A stretch of 64,000 nucleotides of DNA from Ga0077560 sp046330395 (GCA_046330395.1 JAXLSS010000002.1:124001-188000); one strand, 5' to 3'. Shown: positions 17,438-27,166, numbered from the stretch's first letter. The notes: a model not told the origin generated them from the sequence alone. Program-made: numbers and translations.

Positions 17438-18643
17438 CTACTCGCGCAGGGCGGCCGCCACGAAGCGTGGTGCGTACCGGGTGGTCATGGCCACCGCCCG
17501 CCGCAGCACGCCGGCGCGCCGGGACATGGCGTCGCCCACCCGGGCCTCCATCACCAGCGAGGTGTCGCCCGCGGCCATCACCACGATGGACTGCACCACG
17601 ATCACCGGGCTGCCCAGATCGTTGCGCGCCGCGGCGAAGGCCACCGCATGGATGGCACGGTCGGCGCCGGGCACCCGCACGGCGCGGCAGTCCAGCAGGC
17701 CGCGCACCGTCCCCGCCGCCGCCGCGGCGTCGTACGTGCGCCGCAGTGCGGCGCAGAGGTGGTGCAGCGGGCGGCGTGCGCCGGCCGGGCGGCGCCACAG
17801 CGTGGCCGTCACGCCCAGGTCCCGTGGGCTGACGGCCACGCCTCGGGCGGCCACGTGCGCCGACCGCAGCGCGCCCGCCCGGCGATCGCCGGCGGAGGGT
17901 CGGCGCGCGGTGGCACGCACGTCGTACCAGCCGGTGCCGGCGGCCTCGGTGAGCATCAGCCGCAGGTTGCGGGCGCCCGGCACGGCCCCCAGCACCACGC
18001 CCGCGGTGACCTGGGTCGCCATGTACGCCCCCTGTGTGGCGGTGACCTCGCAGCGCACCTCGCGTCCCACGTCGGTCCCACGCAGCGTGTAGTCCACGCG
18101 GTCCTTCGCGAACAGGGGCCGGTCACCCGAGATGGGGTTCGGCAGATCCGCCGCGGCGACCTCGGTGCCGCCCACCGTGATCCGGGCGTGGAACAGCGTG
18201 GCGCCGTCCACCATGCCCCATTCGGCTGAGGTCGTGGTGCACCCGATCCGCTGACGGTTGTGCGGCTCCACCGACGCGGTGGGGGTGACCGGCCGGGGGT
18301 GCAGGTCGAACGCCGTCGCCGGCACCCGCACGTCCGTGGGGTGTGAGGTGGACAGCGGGGCGACGCGCACGAACGCGCCATCGGGGAAGGCCTTCATGCA
18401 GCGCAGCGTCGCCGTGGTGGTGCCCGCGGGGGCGATGGCGCTGCAGGTGTCGCCGAATGCGAAGTCCGCCCCGGCCGCGACGTGCACCGCGGTGTCCACC
18501 CCGGCATCCCCTGCGCCCGCGACCCAGGACACCCGCAGCAACGTGCCCTCCTGGGTGAGCACCACGCCCGAGGGCGCCGCGGCGGCCACCGGGGCACCCA
18601 CCGCCATCACCGCCAGGGCGGCGGCCAGGGGGTTCGCTGACAC
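17438..18643 (-). CDS. secreted beta-rich protein of unknown function
   Basis: A 401-residue exported protein with an N-terminal signal peptide ending around residue 23 (Ala-rich, 'PVAAAA'). The first half resembles fibronectin or Ig-like repeats ('VVLTQEGTLLRVSWVAGAG', Cys pairs in 'DTCSAIAPAG ... LRCMKAF'). The second half is more helical. It ends seven bases from the convergent F420-type reductase. No catalytic motif recognised. Confidence 0.7.
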   Translation of the reverse strand: MSANPLAAALAVMAVGAPVAAAAPSGVVLTQEGTLLRVSWVAGAGDAGVDTAVHVAAGADFAFGDTCSAIAPAGTTTATLRCMKAFPDGAFVRVAPLSTSHPTDVRVPATAFDLHPRPVTPTASVEPHNRQRIGCTTTSAEWGMVDGATLFHARITVGGTEVAAADLPNPISGDRPLFAKDRVDYTLRGTDVGREVRCEVTATQGAYMATQVTAGVVLGAVPGARNLRLMLTEAAGTGWYDVRATARRPSAGDRRAGALRSAHVAARGVAVSPRDLGVTATLWRRPAGARRPLHHLCAALRRTYDAAAAAGTVRGLLDCRAVRVPGADRAIHAVAFAAARNDLGSPVIVVQSIVVMAAGDTSLVMEARVGDAMSRRAGVLRRAVAMTTRYAPRFVAAALRE

Positions 18644-18735
18644 CGGCGACGCGGGGCGAGAGGCACGCGGATCACCCGACCCGGGGTGCGCGCACGGCCG
18701 CCACGCGTGCGCTCCCAGGTGAGAGGCTTGGGGGG

Positions 18736-19146
18736 ATGCGCGCGGGTGGTGTTCACGGGCGGGGCCGGTGGGTGACGCTGGCGATCGCGTTGTTCGTGGG
18801 CATCGGCGCCATCGATGGGGGCATCTCGTTGCTGGTGGACGCCGAGGGGTTCGGGGTGCGGGAGTCGTGGCTGCACGGCAGCCCCTTCTCCGACTACACC
18901 GTGCCGGGGCTGGTGCTGCTGGTGGTGATCGGCGGGGGATGCACGGCGCTTGCCGCGCTGGCGGTGCTGGGGCGGCGGGCCACGCGTCCGGCGGCTCTGG
19001 CCATGGGCGTCATCCTGCTGTGCTGGCTGGGGGTCGAGACGCTGGTGATCGGGTTCCACGGCGCCTGGCAGCTGGTGCTGGTGGGGGTGATCGGCCTCTG
19101 CGCGCTCGCCCTCATCGTGCTCCACCGGCGGCCGGCCGATGGCTGA
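18736..19146 (+). CDS. small integral membrane protein
   Basis: A 136-residue protein with four predicted membrane segments ('WVTLAIALFVGIGAIDGG', 'VPGLVLLVVIGGGCTALAAL', 'ALAMGVILLCWLGVETLVI', 'LVLVGVIGLCALALIVL'). A GGGGGG run precedes the ATG. Its end overlaps the next gene by eight bases, so the two are likely co-translated. Family not recognised. Confidence 0.7.
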   Translation: MRAGGVHGRGRWVTLAIALFVGIGAIDGGISLLVDAEGFGVRESWLHGSPFSDYTVPGLVLLVVIGGGCTALAALAVLGRRATRPAALAMGVILLCWLGVETLVIGFHGAWQLVLVGVIGLCALALIVLHRRPADG

Positions 19147-19939
19147 GCCGCGCCGGTTCGCGCGGGCGTTCCGGCGCATCGTGGCCGAGGAGCTCGCACG
19201 GCACCCGCCGGGCGGGACGCCCGCATTGGCCGAGGCCGACCTCGGCGGGCTGCCCGACCCGGTGCGGCGGTTCGTGCGGGCGTCGGGCGCCATCGGTCGT
19301 CCCAGGCCGGTGAACATGCGCGTGCGCATGACGGCCCGCATGTACCGGCGCCCCGGCGCCGCGCCGTTCGCGGCCACATCCGAGCAGTACAACGTCTTCC
19401 GCCCGTCGGCGCGCCTGTACCTGATGCGCGCCCGCATGCTGGGCCTGCCGGTGCGCGCGCTGCACGTGTACCGCCGCGAGGAGGCCACCTTCCGGGTGCG
19501 GGTGGCCGCGCTGGTGGACATGGTGGACCTCTCGGGCGAGGACATCAGCCGCGCCGAGACCGTCACGGTGCTCAACGACATGTGCGTGCTGGCCCCCGGC
19601 ACGCTGGTGGACCCGCGTCTGAGCTGGAGCGAGGTGGACGACGGGGCCTGCGAGGTCACCTTCACCAACGGGCCGCACCGCGTGAGTGCGCGCCTGGTGT
19701 TCAACGAGCGGGATGAACTGGTGGACTTCACCTCCCACGACCGCCCGGAGTCGGAGGGCGGCCGGCTGGTGCCACGGCGCTGGCGCACGCCCCTGGACGG
19801 CCACCGCGACGTGGGCGGCATGTGGCTCCCAACGCAAGGCCGCGCGGTGTACGAGCACCCGGACGGCCCGTTCACCTACGGTGAGTTCACCATCACCTCA
19901 GTGGAGTACGACGTGATGTGCGGGGGCCTTCCGGCCTGA
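19139..19939 (+). CDS. DUF6544-like conserved protein
   Basis: A 266-residue soluble protein with the pattern of a large family seen beside membrane proteins in actinobacteria: 'LPDPVRRFVRASGAIG' near residue 40, 'MVDLSGEDISRAETVTVLNDMC' (in two pieces), 'FNERDELVDF' and 'GGMWLPTQGRAVYEHPDG'. These strand-rich motifs resemble lipid-binding beta sheets. Function unknown. It overlaps the upstream membrane-protein gene, which supports joint action at the membrane. Confidence 0.75.
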   Translation: MAEPRRFARAFRRIVAEELARHPPGGTPALAEADLGGLPDPVRRFVRASGAIGRPRPVNMRVRMTARMYRRPGAAPFAATSEQYNVFRPSARLYLMRARMLGLPVRALHVYRREEATFRVRVAALVDMVDLSGEDISRAETVTVLNDMCVLAPGTLVDPRLSWSEVDDGACEVTFTNGPHRVSARLVFNERDELVDFTSHDRPESEGGRLVPRRWRTPLDGHRDVGGMWLPTQGRAVYEHPDGPFTYGEFTITSVEYDVMCGGLPA

Positions 19940-19948
19940 GCCGGGGGG

Positions 19949-20344
19949 TCATGCGGCGCGCACCGCCTCCACCACGGCCACGGGGTCCGCGCCGACGGGC
20001 AGGAACGCGGCGGCGCCCGCGCGCAGCGCGGCGGGACGCAGCGCGTCGCGTCCCGCCAGCACCACCACCGCACGCGCACCCAGCATGAGCAGCTGGGTCA
20101 CCAGCGCCACCCCGGCCGTCTCGTCGGCCGAGCCCAGCATCAGCACCACCGTCGCGCCGTCCCGGGCGACGGCCCCCGGTTCGGCCAGGGCGTCGCGCAG
20201 CGCGACCCCGGACACCGGTCCCAGGCCGGGTTCCGCGCCCAGCACGCTCAGCAGCGCGGCGCGCAGGCGACGGTCCCGTGCGACGGCACGCACCGGGCGT
20301 GGTGCCTGGGATGCCAGGGCGTGGTGTCCGCCATCACCGCTCAT
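19949..20344 (-). CDS. degenerate receiver-like protein
   Basis: A 131-residue protein that reads like a response-regulator receiver that has lost its chemistry. The last part ('ARAVVVLAGRD ... ALRAGAAAFLPVGADPVAVVEAVRAA', in two pieces) follows the beta4-alpha5 pattern of receivers, but the phosphoacceptor strand reads 'VVLMLGSAD' and the conserved Lys is Val. I started at the ATG at 20344; an upstream in-frame start at 20470 overlaps the divergent kinase. It may be a phosphorylation-independent partner of the kinase-regulator pair encoded divergently. That is inference. Confidence 0.55.
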   Translation of the reverse strand: MSGDGGHHALASQAPRPVRAVARDRRLRAALLSVLGAEPGLGPVSGVALRDALAEPGAVARDGATVVLMLGSADETAGVALVTQLLMLGARAVVVLAGRDALRPAALRAGAAAFLPVGADPVAVVEAVRAA

Positions 20345-20454
20345 CCCCACACGATGCCCAAGGACGCGGCGGCCCGCATCGTCCAAACCGCGTAGGCGCG
20401 CGCCCCGCGGGGTGGGGTGCATTCGACCGAGGCGCTGACTTAGGATCATCGCCG

Positions 20455-22046
20455 GTGTCAACGGGGTCATCCGTCACGACGGTCGGCGCCGGGCCCGTCC
20501 CCTGGACGCGTGCCTGGGACGCCCTCGCGCCCGCGCAGCGGCTGGTCATCGGCGTGGCCGCCACGGCCGCCGGCTACTACGGGCTTGCCCGGCTGGGGTT
20601 CGTGGTGCAGTACCCGGGCGAGGTGTCGGCGGTGTGGCTGCCGGTGGGCTTCGCCGTGGCCATGCTGAGCCTTGGCGACATGCGCTGGCTGGTGGGCGCG
20701 CTGCTGGCCGACCTGCTGCTGGACGTCACGCCGGGCGGGCTCAACTGGGGCCCGGCGGTCACCCAGACCGTGGGGAACATGGTGGAGGTGGCCGTGGGGG
20801 CGATGCTGGTGCGGGCGGTCATCGGACCCCGGCGCCGTCTGGAACGCCCCAATCAGGCCCTCGCGCTGGTGGGCGCCCTCATGGTGGCGGCGGCGCTGAG
20901 CGCAACCATCGGGGACCTGGCCCTGGGGGTGGCCAACGTGGTGCCGTGGCACGAGATCCCGGTGAGCTGGCGCACCTGGTGGCTGGCCGACACCTGCGGC
21001 GGGCTCACCATCGTGCCCCTGGCCCTCGCCTGGACCGATCGGCGGGCATGGTGGGGCTGGACGGTGCGCCAGCGCGCCGAGGCGCTGATGCTGCTGGCGG
21101 CGGTGGTGGTGCTGAGCGTGGTGGCCTTCCGCAGCCACCATCCGCTCACCTATGCGGTGTTCCCGGCCCTCATGGTGGCCACCCTGCGCCTGGGGCTGCC
21201 CGCCGGCACGGTGGGCGTGGCGGTGGCGGCCGCATACGCGGTCGGCAGCACCGCCGACAACCTCGGGCCGTTCGTGGTGCGTTCCATCGATGATCAGGCG
21301 CTCAACACCCAGCTCTACGTCCTGGTGGCGGCGCTGACGGTGCTGATGCTGGGCACGCTGGTGGTGGCGGGTGAACGCAGCGCGCCGTCGACCTGGCGGA
21401 CGCCCGCCGGCGCCAGGCCGAGCAGGCGGCCAACGAGCGTCAGCGCATCGCCCGGGACCTGCACGACTCGGTGTCCCAGACCCTGTTCTCGCTGTCGCTG
21501 CAGGCCGCCGCCGCCCAGAAGGAACTGCGGCAGGTGCAGCACCCCGGCGAGCGGCTGCCACGGGCGCTGGGGGAGGTGAGCAGCCTGGCCGCCGGGTCGC
21601 TGGCGGAGATGCGCGCGCTGATCTTCGAGCTGATGCCCGGTGCCCTCGCCGAGGAGGGGCTGGTGGCCGCGCTGCGCAAGCAGGCCGCCGCCGTGAGCGC
21701 CCGCGAGGACCTGCCGGTGCAGGTGGCGGGGCCCGAGGGCCGGCTGCCGCTCACCCCGGAGGCCGAGGAGCATCTGTACCGCATCGCCCAGGAGGCGCTG
21801 GCCAACGTGGTCAAGCACGCGGGCGCCATGCGGGTGGGCATCGAGGTGACCACGCCGCCCGGCAGGGTGGCGCTGCGGGTGGCCGACGACGGCCAGGGGT
21901 TCGATCCCGACGCCGTCTATGCGGGCCACATGGGGCTGCACACCATGCGCGCCCGGGCCGAGGACGCCCACGGCGGGCTCACCATCCGCCGCGCCGCCGG
22001 GTCCATCGGCACGGAGGTGGAGGCGTGGGTTCCGGTGCGCGCATGA
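20455..22046 (+). CDS. MASE1 sensor histidine kinase, NarX/LiaS type (frameshifted)
   Basis: About 530 residues over a single base shift. The N-terminal 300 residues hold about eight membrane segments with the MASE1 pattern ('PGEVSAVWLPVGFAVAML', 'LGVANVVPW'). After the shift near 21384 come a HisKA_3 H-box 'RIARDLHDSVSQTLF' and an ATPase domain with 'AQEALANVVKHA' and 'VADDGQGFDP', ending 'GTEVEAWVP'. The missing base lies in CGCAGCGCGCCGTCG; with it the coiled-coil linker reads smoothly. GTG start with AGGA nine bases before. Overlaps its response regulator by four bases. Confidence 0.85.
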
Positions 22047-22714
22047 GCGAGCCCGTCATCGGGGTGATGCTGGTGGACGACCACGCCGTGGTGCGCCGCG
22101 GGCTGGTGGCCTTCCTGGAGACGTTCCCGGACATGCGCGTGGTGGGCGAGGCGTCCGATGGCACGCAGGCCATCCGCCGGCTGGGCGTGCTGGAGGCCGA
22201 GGACGGGCTTCCGGACGTGATCCTGATGGACCTGGCGATGCAGCCGATGGACGGCGTGGAGGCCACCCTGCGCATCCGCGAGCGCTGGCCCGGGGTGGAG
22301 GTGGTGGCGGTGACGTCCTTCGTGGAGGAGGAGCGCGTGCACGCGGCCCTGCAGGCGGGCGCCACCGGCTACATCCTCAAGGACGCGGCGCCCGAGGAGC
22401 TGGCCTCCGCCATCCGCGCCGCCCACCGCGGGGAGATGCAGCTCGACCCGGCCGTGGCGGCCCGTCTGATGGCCGCGCTGCACGAGCGGCCGACGCCGGT
22501 GGCGCGCGCCCTCGACCAGCTCACCGACCGTGAACGGGAAGTACTGGTACTGCTGGGACAGGGCGGCTCCAACAAGCAGATCGCCCTGCAGCTGAGCATC
22601 AGCGAGCACACCGTGCGCACCCATGTGAGCAGCCTGCTGGGCAAGCTGGGCGTGACCTCCCGCACCCAGGCGGCGCTGCTGGCGACGCGCGAGGGCCTCA
22701 CCGCGCCGGACTGA
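22043..22714 (+). CDS. NarL/LuxR-family response regulator
   Basis: A 223-residue regulator. Receiver domain with acidic pair 'VDDH', phosphoacceptor in 'VILMDLAMQPMDGVEA', 'VTSF' and 'ILKDAAPEEL'; C-terminal LuxR helix-turn-helix 'LTDREREVLVLLGQGGSNKQ' and 'ISEHTVRTHVSSLLGKLGV'. The ATG overlaps the stop of the MASE1 kinase by four bases, so they form a cognate pair. Confidence 0.95.
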   Translation: MSEPVIGVMLVDDHAVVRRGLVAFLETFPDMRVVGEASDGTQAIRRLGVLEAEDGLPDVILMDLAMQPMDGVEATLRIRERWPGVEVVAVTSFVEEERVHAALQAGATGYILKDAAPEELASAIRAAHRGEMQLDPAVAARLMAALHERPTPVARALDQLTDREREVLVLLGQGGSNKQIALQLSISEHTVRTHVSSLLGKLGVTSRTQAALLATREGLTAPD

Positions 22715-22823
22715 GCGGGTCGTCGCAATTGCGGTGCGGGCCTCGTCCGTTTGGACGATGGCCGTGCGGACGTGGCGGGTGAGGATCGCGGCGATGTCTT
22801 CCCACGCACCCCGGAGGTTCCCC

Positions 22824-23405
22824 GTGCCCCGCTTCACGCGTTCCGCCCTCGCCGCCGTCTGCTGCGCCGCGGCCGGCGGTGGTGGTGCCCTGGCGGTGGG
22901 CGCCGTCACCGCAGCCCCGCCGGTGGTCTACAACGCCTGCGTCGCCCGCTCCAGCGGTGCGCTGCGCATCAGCACGCCCTCGGGCTGCCGCCGTGGCGAG
23001 TACCCCATCAGCTGGAACAACACCGGTCCCGCCGGTGCGCCGGGCGCCACGGGGCCGCAGGGTGTCGCGGGGGCGCAGGGCCCAGCCGGGCAACCGGGAG
23101 CCGTGGGGCAGCAGGGGCCGGCCGGCACGCTCGGACCGCTCACCTATGTCCAGAGCATCTCCAACGCCATCCCGCCCGGCGGGTCGGGATCAGAGGCGGT
23201 CCGGTGCCCGCACGACGCACCCATGCTGGTGTCCGGTGGTCAGGAAGCGGTGATCGTGGCCCCCAGCGGGGGTCTCGGTGGGGAGGCCCTCGCGCACCTG
23301 GTGAACGCGTACCCCCTGCCCCCGTTCACGTGGGTGGCGACCTACGAGAACGTCGGCCCGGTCCCCATCGTCATCAGGGTTCACGCCGCCTGCGCCCCGG
23401 CCTGA
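22824..23405 (+). CDS. secreted collagen-like (Gly-X-Y) protein
   Basis: A 193-residue exported protein. The GTG start at 22824 is set by GGAGG six bases upstream and by the same arrangement (GGAGGTTCCC then start) in the next gene. After the signal peptide comes the shared module 'VVYNACVARSSGALRIS ... GCRRGEYPISWN', then about ten Gly-X-Y triplets rich in Pro, Ala and Gln, then an 80-residue beta-rich end domain with two cysteines ending 'VHAACAPA'. Probably a surface trimer-forming protein; the collagen-like run is short. Confidence 0.82.
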   Translation: MPRFTRSALAAVCCAAAGGGGALAVGAVTAAPPVVYNACVARSSGALRISTPSGCRRGEYPISWNNTGPAGAPGATGPQGVAGAQGPAGQPGAVGQQGPAGTLGPLTYVQSISNAIPPGGSGSEAVRCPHDAPMLVSGGQEAVIVAPSGGLGGEALAHLVNAYPLPPFTWVATYENVGPVPIVIRVHAACAPA

Positions 23406-23454
23406 CCCTCACCCGCGCCCACCCGACATCCACGCCCACGTCCTGGAGGTTCCC

Positions 23455-24096
23455 ATGTTCCGCGTCCCGCGTTCCGTCCTCACCACCGTCTGCTGCGCCA
23501 CCGTGGCGGGTGGTGGCGCCGCTGGCGGTGAGCGCCGCCACCGCGCCCGCGCCGGTGGTCTACAACGCCTGCGTCGCCCGCTCCAGCGGGGCGATGCGCA
23601 TCAGCTCCGCGGCGGGGTGCCGCCGCGGTGAGTACCCATCAGCTGGAATAACACCGGCCCCACCGGGCCGCAGGGTTCAGTGGGGCCGCAGGGCGCGGCC
23701 GACCCGCAGGGGCGGTCGGGCCGCAGGGGCCTGCGGGGGAACGCGGTGCCGACCCACGAGAACGTCGTGGTGTCGGATCCGGTCCAGCCCGGCCAGTCGG
23801 GGTCCGCGCAGGTCACCTGCAACGCGGGCGAGGTGCTGGTGGAGGGCGGCGAGGACGCCATCCAGGGCCCCCCCAACTTCTTTCCCGCCACCGGTGGGCA
23901 GCTCGTGGCCGCGTTCCGATCCCATCCCGGGGAGTGGTTTGCCACCTTCTACAACGCCGGGACCACCCCGCTGTACGTCAGGGTCCACGCGGCCTGCGTC
24001 CCGACCCGTGGAGGCCCGGGGTGCGCGGTGGTGGATGGCGCGTGCCACCCACCACCCGCGTCCGCGATCAGCCCAGCGGCACCTGCAGCCAGCTGA
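23455..24096 (+). pseudogene. collagen-like protein, tandem paralogue broken by several frameshifts
   Basis: A second copy of the preceding gene with the same GGAGGTTCCC-ATG start, signal peptide, 'VVYNACVARSSGAMRIS' module and an end domain with 'VTCNAGEVLVEGGEDAI' and 'YVRVHAACVP'. The frame changes near 23521, again near 23637 (one C missing in GAGTACCCATC compared with GAGTACCCCATC in the paralogue), and around the Gly-X-Y run near 23700. The last open frame runs to 24096 and overlaps the convergent SnoaL-like gene by 29 bases, so the true stop may be earlier. Either decayed or several sequencing errors in a repetitive stretch. Confidence 0.7.
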
Positions 24097-24474
24097 GCCA
24101 GTCCCCGTGGTGCCACAGCTCCACCACGCGGTCGTTCTCGAGGCGCGCCACGATGGTGCCGCTGGCGGCCGTGGGCCGGCCGGTGGGCGGTACCGGGATC
24201 ACCGGCGAGCTCCCGGTGAACGTGGCCTCGCAGTGCCACAACCAGGCCACGCTGTCCCCCTGGGCCACGGTGGTGTCCAGCATCACCCGGAAGTCCGGGG
24301 CTGCCGGAACGCCGGGATGAACCCGGCCACGCCCGCGCGATCGAAGTCGCCGATCGGGGGCATGTGGTACTTCACGTCCGCGGCCAGCACCTCGTCCAGC
24401 CCGGACATGTCCCCCCGCATCCAGGCCGCGCCGATCAGGTCGAACATGCGGTCCGTGGTGGTGGACGTCGTCAT
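24068..24474 (-). CDS. SnoaL-like polyketide cyclase-fold protein (frameshifted)
   Basis: About 135 residues. The N-terminal part reads 'MFDLIGAAWMRGDMSGLDEV ... VKYHMPPIGDFDRAGVAGFI' and, after a one-base shift near 24298, continues 'FRVMLDTTVAQGDSVAWLWH' and 'GTIVARLENDRVVELWHHGD', the full SnoaL/NTF2 pattern. The ATG at 24474 follows AGAGGAG. No active-site assignment can be made. It is the second of three SnoaL-type genes in the window. Confidence 0.7.
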
Positions 24475-24676
24475 GTCGTGCTCCTCTGGTTGGCATTCAC
24501 GAATGCCCGCCGAACCGTGATTATCGTCACAAATGCGTGCGGTGCCGCAAGGCGACTGGCGCGGTCGCCGGTTTCCCGTCGGGCCGTTCCGTGGCCACCC
24601 CGTCGGAGGATGCGCGCGCCGTCCCTACCCTGAGTGTGGGGCGTCCACCGGGATGCCCCGAGGAAAGGGGTGTGTG

Positions 24677-25440
24677 ATGCGCCTGAAGGACAGGGTCGCG
24701 GTGATCACCGGCGCGGGCTCGGAATGGGGCGCGCCATGGCGCTGCTGTTCACGGCCGAGGGCGCCACGGTGGTGGGCGCCGACTGGCACGGGCAGCAGCT
24801 GGACGAGACCCTGGCGATGGTCACCGCGGCGGGTGGCGCCATGACCGGCGTGCAGGGAGACGTCTCGGTGCGCGCGCAGGCCGAGGCCATCGTGGCGGCG
24901 GCCCGTGAGCGGCATGGCGGCCTACACGTGCTGGTGAACAACGCCGGCGTGATGGACCTCAACCAGGGCGCGGCGGAGATGGACGACGCGCTGTGGGACC
25001 GGGTGATGGGCGTCAACCTCAACGGCCCCATGTACCTCACGCGCGCGGCGCTGCCGGTCATGCTGGCAGGCGGCGGCGGAACCATCGTGAACGTGGCCTC
25101 CGTGGCGGGCATGGGTGGCGGCGCGGCCGGCCTGGCCTACACCGTGTCCAAGCACGGCCTGGTGGGCATGACGCGCCAGACCGCGTGGCGGTACGGGCCC
25201 GAGGGCATCCGCTGCAACGGCATCGCCGCCGGCGCGGTGGAGACCAACATCATGCAGAGCGTCGATCCCCAGCTGATGGACGCCGCCGGCAGCGCGCGCA
25301 GCCAGGCCTGGTACGCGGCCATCCCGCGGCAGCTGCAGGCTGACGAGATCGCCGGCGCGGCGCTGTTCCTGGCCTGCGACGACTCCCGTGGGGTCAACGG
25401 GGCGATCCTCCCCGTGGACGGCGGCTGGCTGGCGGCCTGA
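24677..25440 (+). CDS. short-chain dehydrogenase/reductase (frameshifted near N-terminus)
   Basis: About 254 residues. The start 'MRLKDRVAVITGAGS' has the cofactor loop of classical SDRs; a single G is missing near 24722, after which the frame continues 'MGRAMALLFTAEGATVV', 'VNNAGVMD', catalytic Ser in 'VNVASVAGMGG', 'YTVSKHG' (Tyr-x3-Lys) and the end 'PVDGGW'. An acidic residue at the end of strand 2 ('GADW') favours NAD over NADP. GAAAGGGG precedes the ATG. Substrate unknown. Confidence 0.85.
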
Positions 25441-25462
25441 CCGCCCCCGGCCGGCGCGTCAG
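25437..25462. terminator. bidirectional hairpin spanning two convergent stop codons
   Basis: CTGACCGCC pairs with GGCGCGTCAG (one bulge), so that the TGA of the SDR and the complementary stop of the epimerase sit in opposite arms of the same hairpin. Suits a shared terminator for two convergent genes. Confidence 0.45.
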
Positions 25463-26523
25463 CCGGAGCGGCCCAGCCCGCTGAGCCACCCGGCCCGCAC
25501 CATGCCGGAGTCCTCCTCCGCGCCGCCCGCCACCGGGGCGAGCGGCGGGGTGGGGGCGCCGGCGCCGTCGGCCATGCCGGTCAGCAGCTCCAGCACGGCC
25601 TCGGTGCTGGGCACCGTCGGCTCCCACTCCAGCTGCCGGTGTGCCCGGGAGCAGTCCATGAGGGGCACCCCGAGGGCCAGGTCCAGCCAGCCCTCCGGCG
25701 TCGGCTGGATGCCGGCGCGCCAGGTGGCCGCCATGGCCCCGCGCACCAGGCGGGGCGGCACGCGCACCATCCGGGCGCCCAGGGCCGCCGCCAGCACCCG
25801 GGGCTCCAGCACCGGGTCGGCCGCGATGTTGAACGCACCCTCCACGTCGCGCACCACGGCCTCCAGGTAGGCCCGCGCCGCATCCCGGGTGTGCAGCGCC
25901 TGGAAGCGCAGGCCCGCGATGTCGGGCACCACGGGGATGCGCGAGGGGCGCAGCAGGGCCCGCGGCACCGCCGGGCCCAGGAACAGGCGCCGCACCCCCG
26001 TGGCGGCCTGGCGCGAGAAGATCAGCCCGGGGCGCATGCGCACGATCCGCGTGTTGGGGTGCACGCGCGCCACCCGGTCCAGCCCGCGTTCGGCCTCCAC
26101 CTTGTCGCGGGCGTAGAAGCTGGTGCGCACGCCCTCCCGCGGCCACGATTCGTCCACCGCCCGGTCCTTCGGGCCCGGCGAGTACACGCCCACCGAGGAG
26201 GCGTGGATCAGCGCGGGCACGCCCACGTCGGCAGCCGCCTGCGCCACCCGCGCCGAGCCCAGCACGTTGGTGCGCCGCGTGGCGGCACGGTCACGGGAGG
26301 GCTGGATGGCCCAGGCCAGGTGGATCACCGCATCCACGCCCTCCATCATGGGGCGCAGCGAGCTCACGCCCACGTCGGCGGCGATCCAGTGGGTGCCCGC
26401 CGGCGGGTCGGGCGGCGGCCGACGCGCCACTCCCGTCACACGCGTGATGCGCGGGTCGCCCAGCAACTGGGACATCACCGCCCACCCCACGTTGCCCGTC
26501 GCGCCGGTCACCAGGACGTGCAT
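25459..26523 (-). CDS. NAD-dependent epimerase/dehydratase family protein
   Basis: A 354-residue extended SDR. N-terminal 'VTGATGNVGWAV' binds the dinucleotide, 'DAVIHLAW' follows, catalytic Ser is in 'IHASSVGVYSPG' and Tyr-x3-Lys in 'FYARDKVEAE'. The C-terminal domain carries 'ALHTRDAARAYLEAV' and 'GAFNIAADPVL', standard in sugar epimerase-type proteins. The last 40 residues are Gly/Pro-rich. Substrate unknown; actinobacterial relatives are often called nucleoside-diphosphate-sugar epimerases without proof. Confidence 0.88.
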   Translation of the reverse strand: MHVLVTGATGNVGWAVMSQLLGDPRITRVTGVARRPPPDPPAGTHWIAADVGVSSLRPMMEGVDAVIHLAWAIQPSRDRAATRRTNVLGSARVAQAAADVGVPALIHASSVGVYSPGPKDRAVDESWPREGVRTSFYARDKVEAERGLDRVARVHPNTRIVRMRPGLIFSRQAATGVRRLFLGPAVPRALLRPSRIPVVPDIAGLRFQALHTRDAARAYLEAVVRDVEGAFNIAADPVLEPRVLAAALGARMVRVPPRLVRGAMAATWRAGIQPTPEGWLDLALGVPLMDCSRAHRQLEWEPTVPSTEAVLELLTGMADGAGAPTPPLAPVAGGAEEDSGMVRAGWLSGLGRSG

Positions 26524-26841
26524 GGCATCCCAATGCCCGTGGCGGGCACGGGCGAAACGTCATTCGTTCGCCCACCGGCGGGGTGCGGCTGGTGCGGCGC
26601 GTGCGTGTGTGTGTGGTCGAAGTCCCCATCCCCAGGTCCTGTGCGTGGGTGCTCAGAGGACGCACAATCCGCAGCCCCGAGTCGTGGCCCGCCGATTCTC
26701 GGCCGCCGGTGCCGCGCCTCCTTTCGCCGTCGGAGTGACGCCCGCCGACCGGGACTCCACGGTGCCCGGTCAGCGCTCGTGATCGTGCGCGTCACGTTGA
26801 CCGGCGGAACTCCCGGCGCCCTCGTTTCCGGCCAGCGGCGG
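26524..26841. other. intergenic region, no gene seen
   Basis: About 318 bases between the epimerase start and the end of the DUF2945 gene. It holds a small hairpin (GCCCGTG/CACGGGC) just ahead of the epimerase start, in its leader, and a run of alternating GT near 26612. No protein-like frame and no RNA gene could be recognised. Confidence 0.5.
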
Positions 26842-27048
26842 TCATGCGCGCCGCAGCGCCGACGGCCGGTGCACCGCCTCGCCGCCGCTTCTCTCGCTCT
26901 CCACCAGGTACTGCGGGTCGTCGGGGCTGGCCCGCACCACCCGTCCGACGGCGCGGGTGTCAGACGTGATCCGCCGCTTCACGCGGCCGACACCCTCCCC
27001 GCCGTGCGAACTCCAGCGCACGCGGTCCCCGGTCGGGAATTCGGGCAT
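26842..27048 (-). CDS. DUF2945 / hypervirulence-associated TUDOR-domain protein
   Basis: A 68-residue protein nearly identical in pattern to DUF2945: 'GDRVRWSSHGG', 'GRVKRRITSDT' and 'SPDDPQYLVESERSGGEAVH', ending in a short basic tail. The domain is a small five-strand barrel related to TUDOR folds. Its role in bacteria is not established. AAAGGAG lies six bases before the ATG. Monocistronic, divergent from the RTX-like gene. Confidence 0.88.
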   Translation of the reverse strand: MPEFPTGDRVRWSSHGGEGVGRVKRRITSDTRAVGRVVRASPDDPQYLVESERSGGEAVHRPSALRRA

Positions 27049-27166
27049 CTCCCGCTCCTTTCGTCGCCCGTGGCGTACCCGGTGGACCCCGCCGGAACCG
27101 CGGGGCGCGCTTGACGGGGAAATCGCCGGAATCGTAGGTTCATCCGCAACCTGACGGAGGGTGCAC

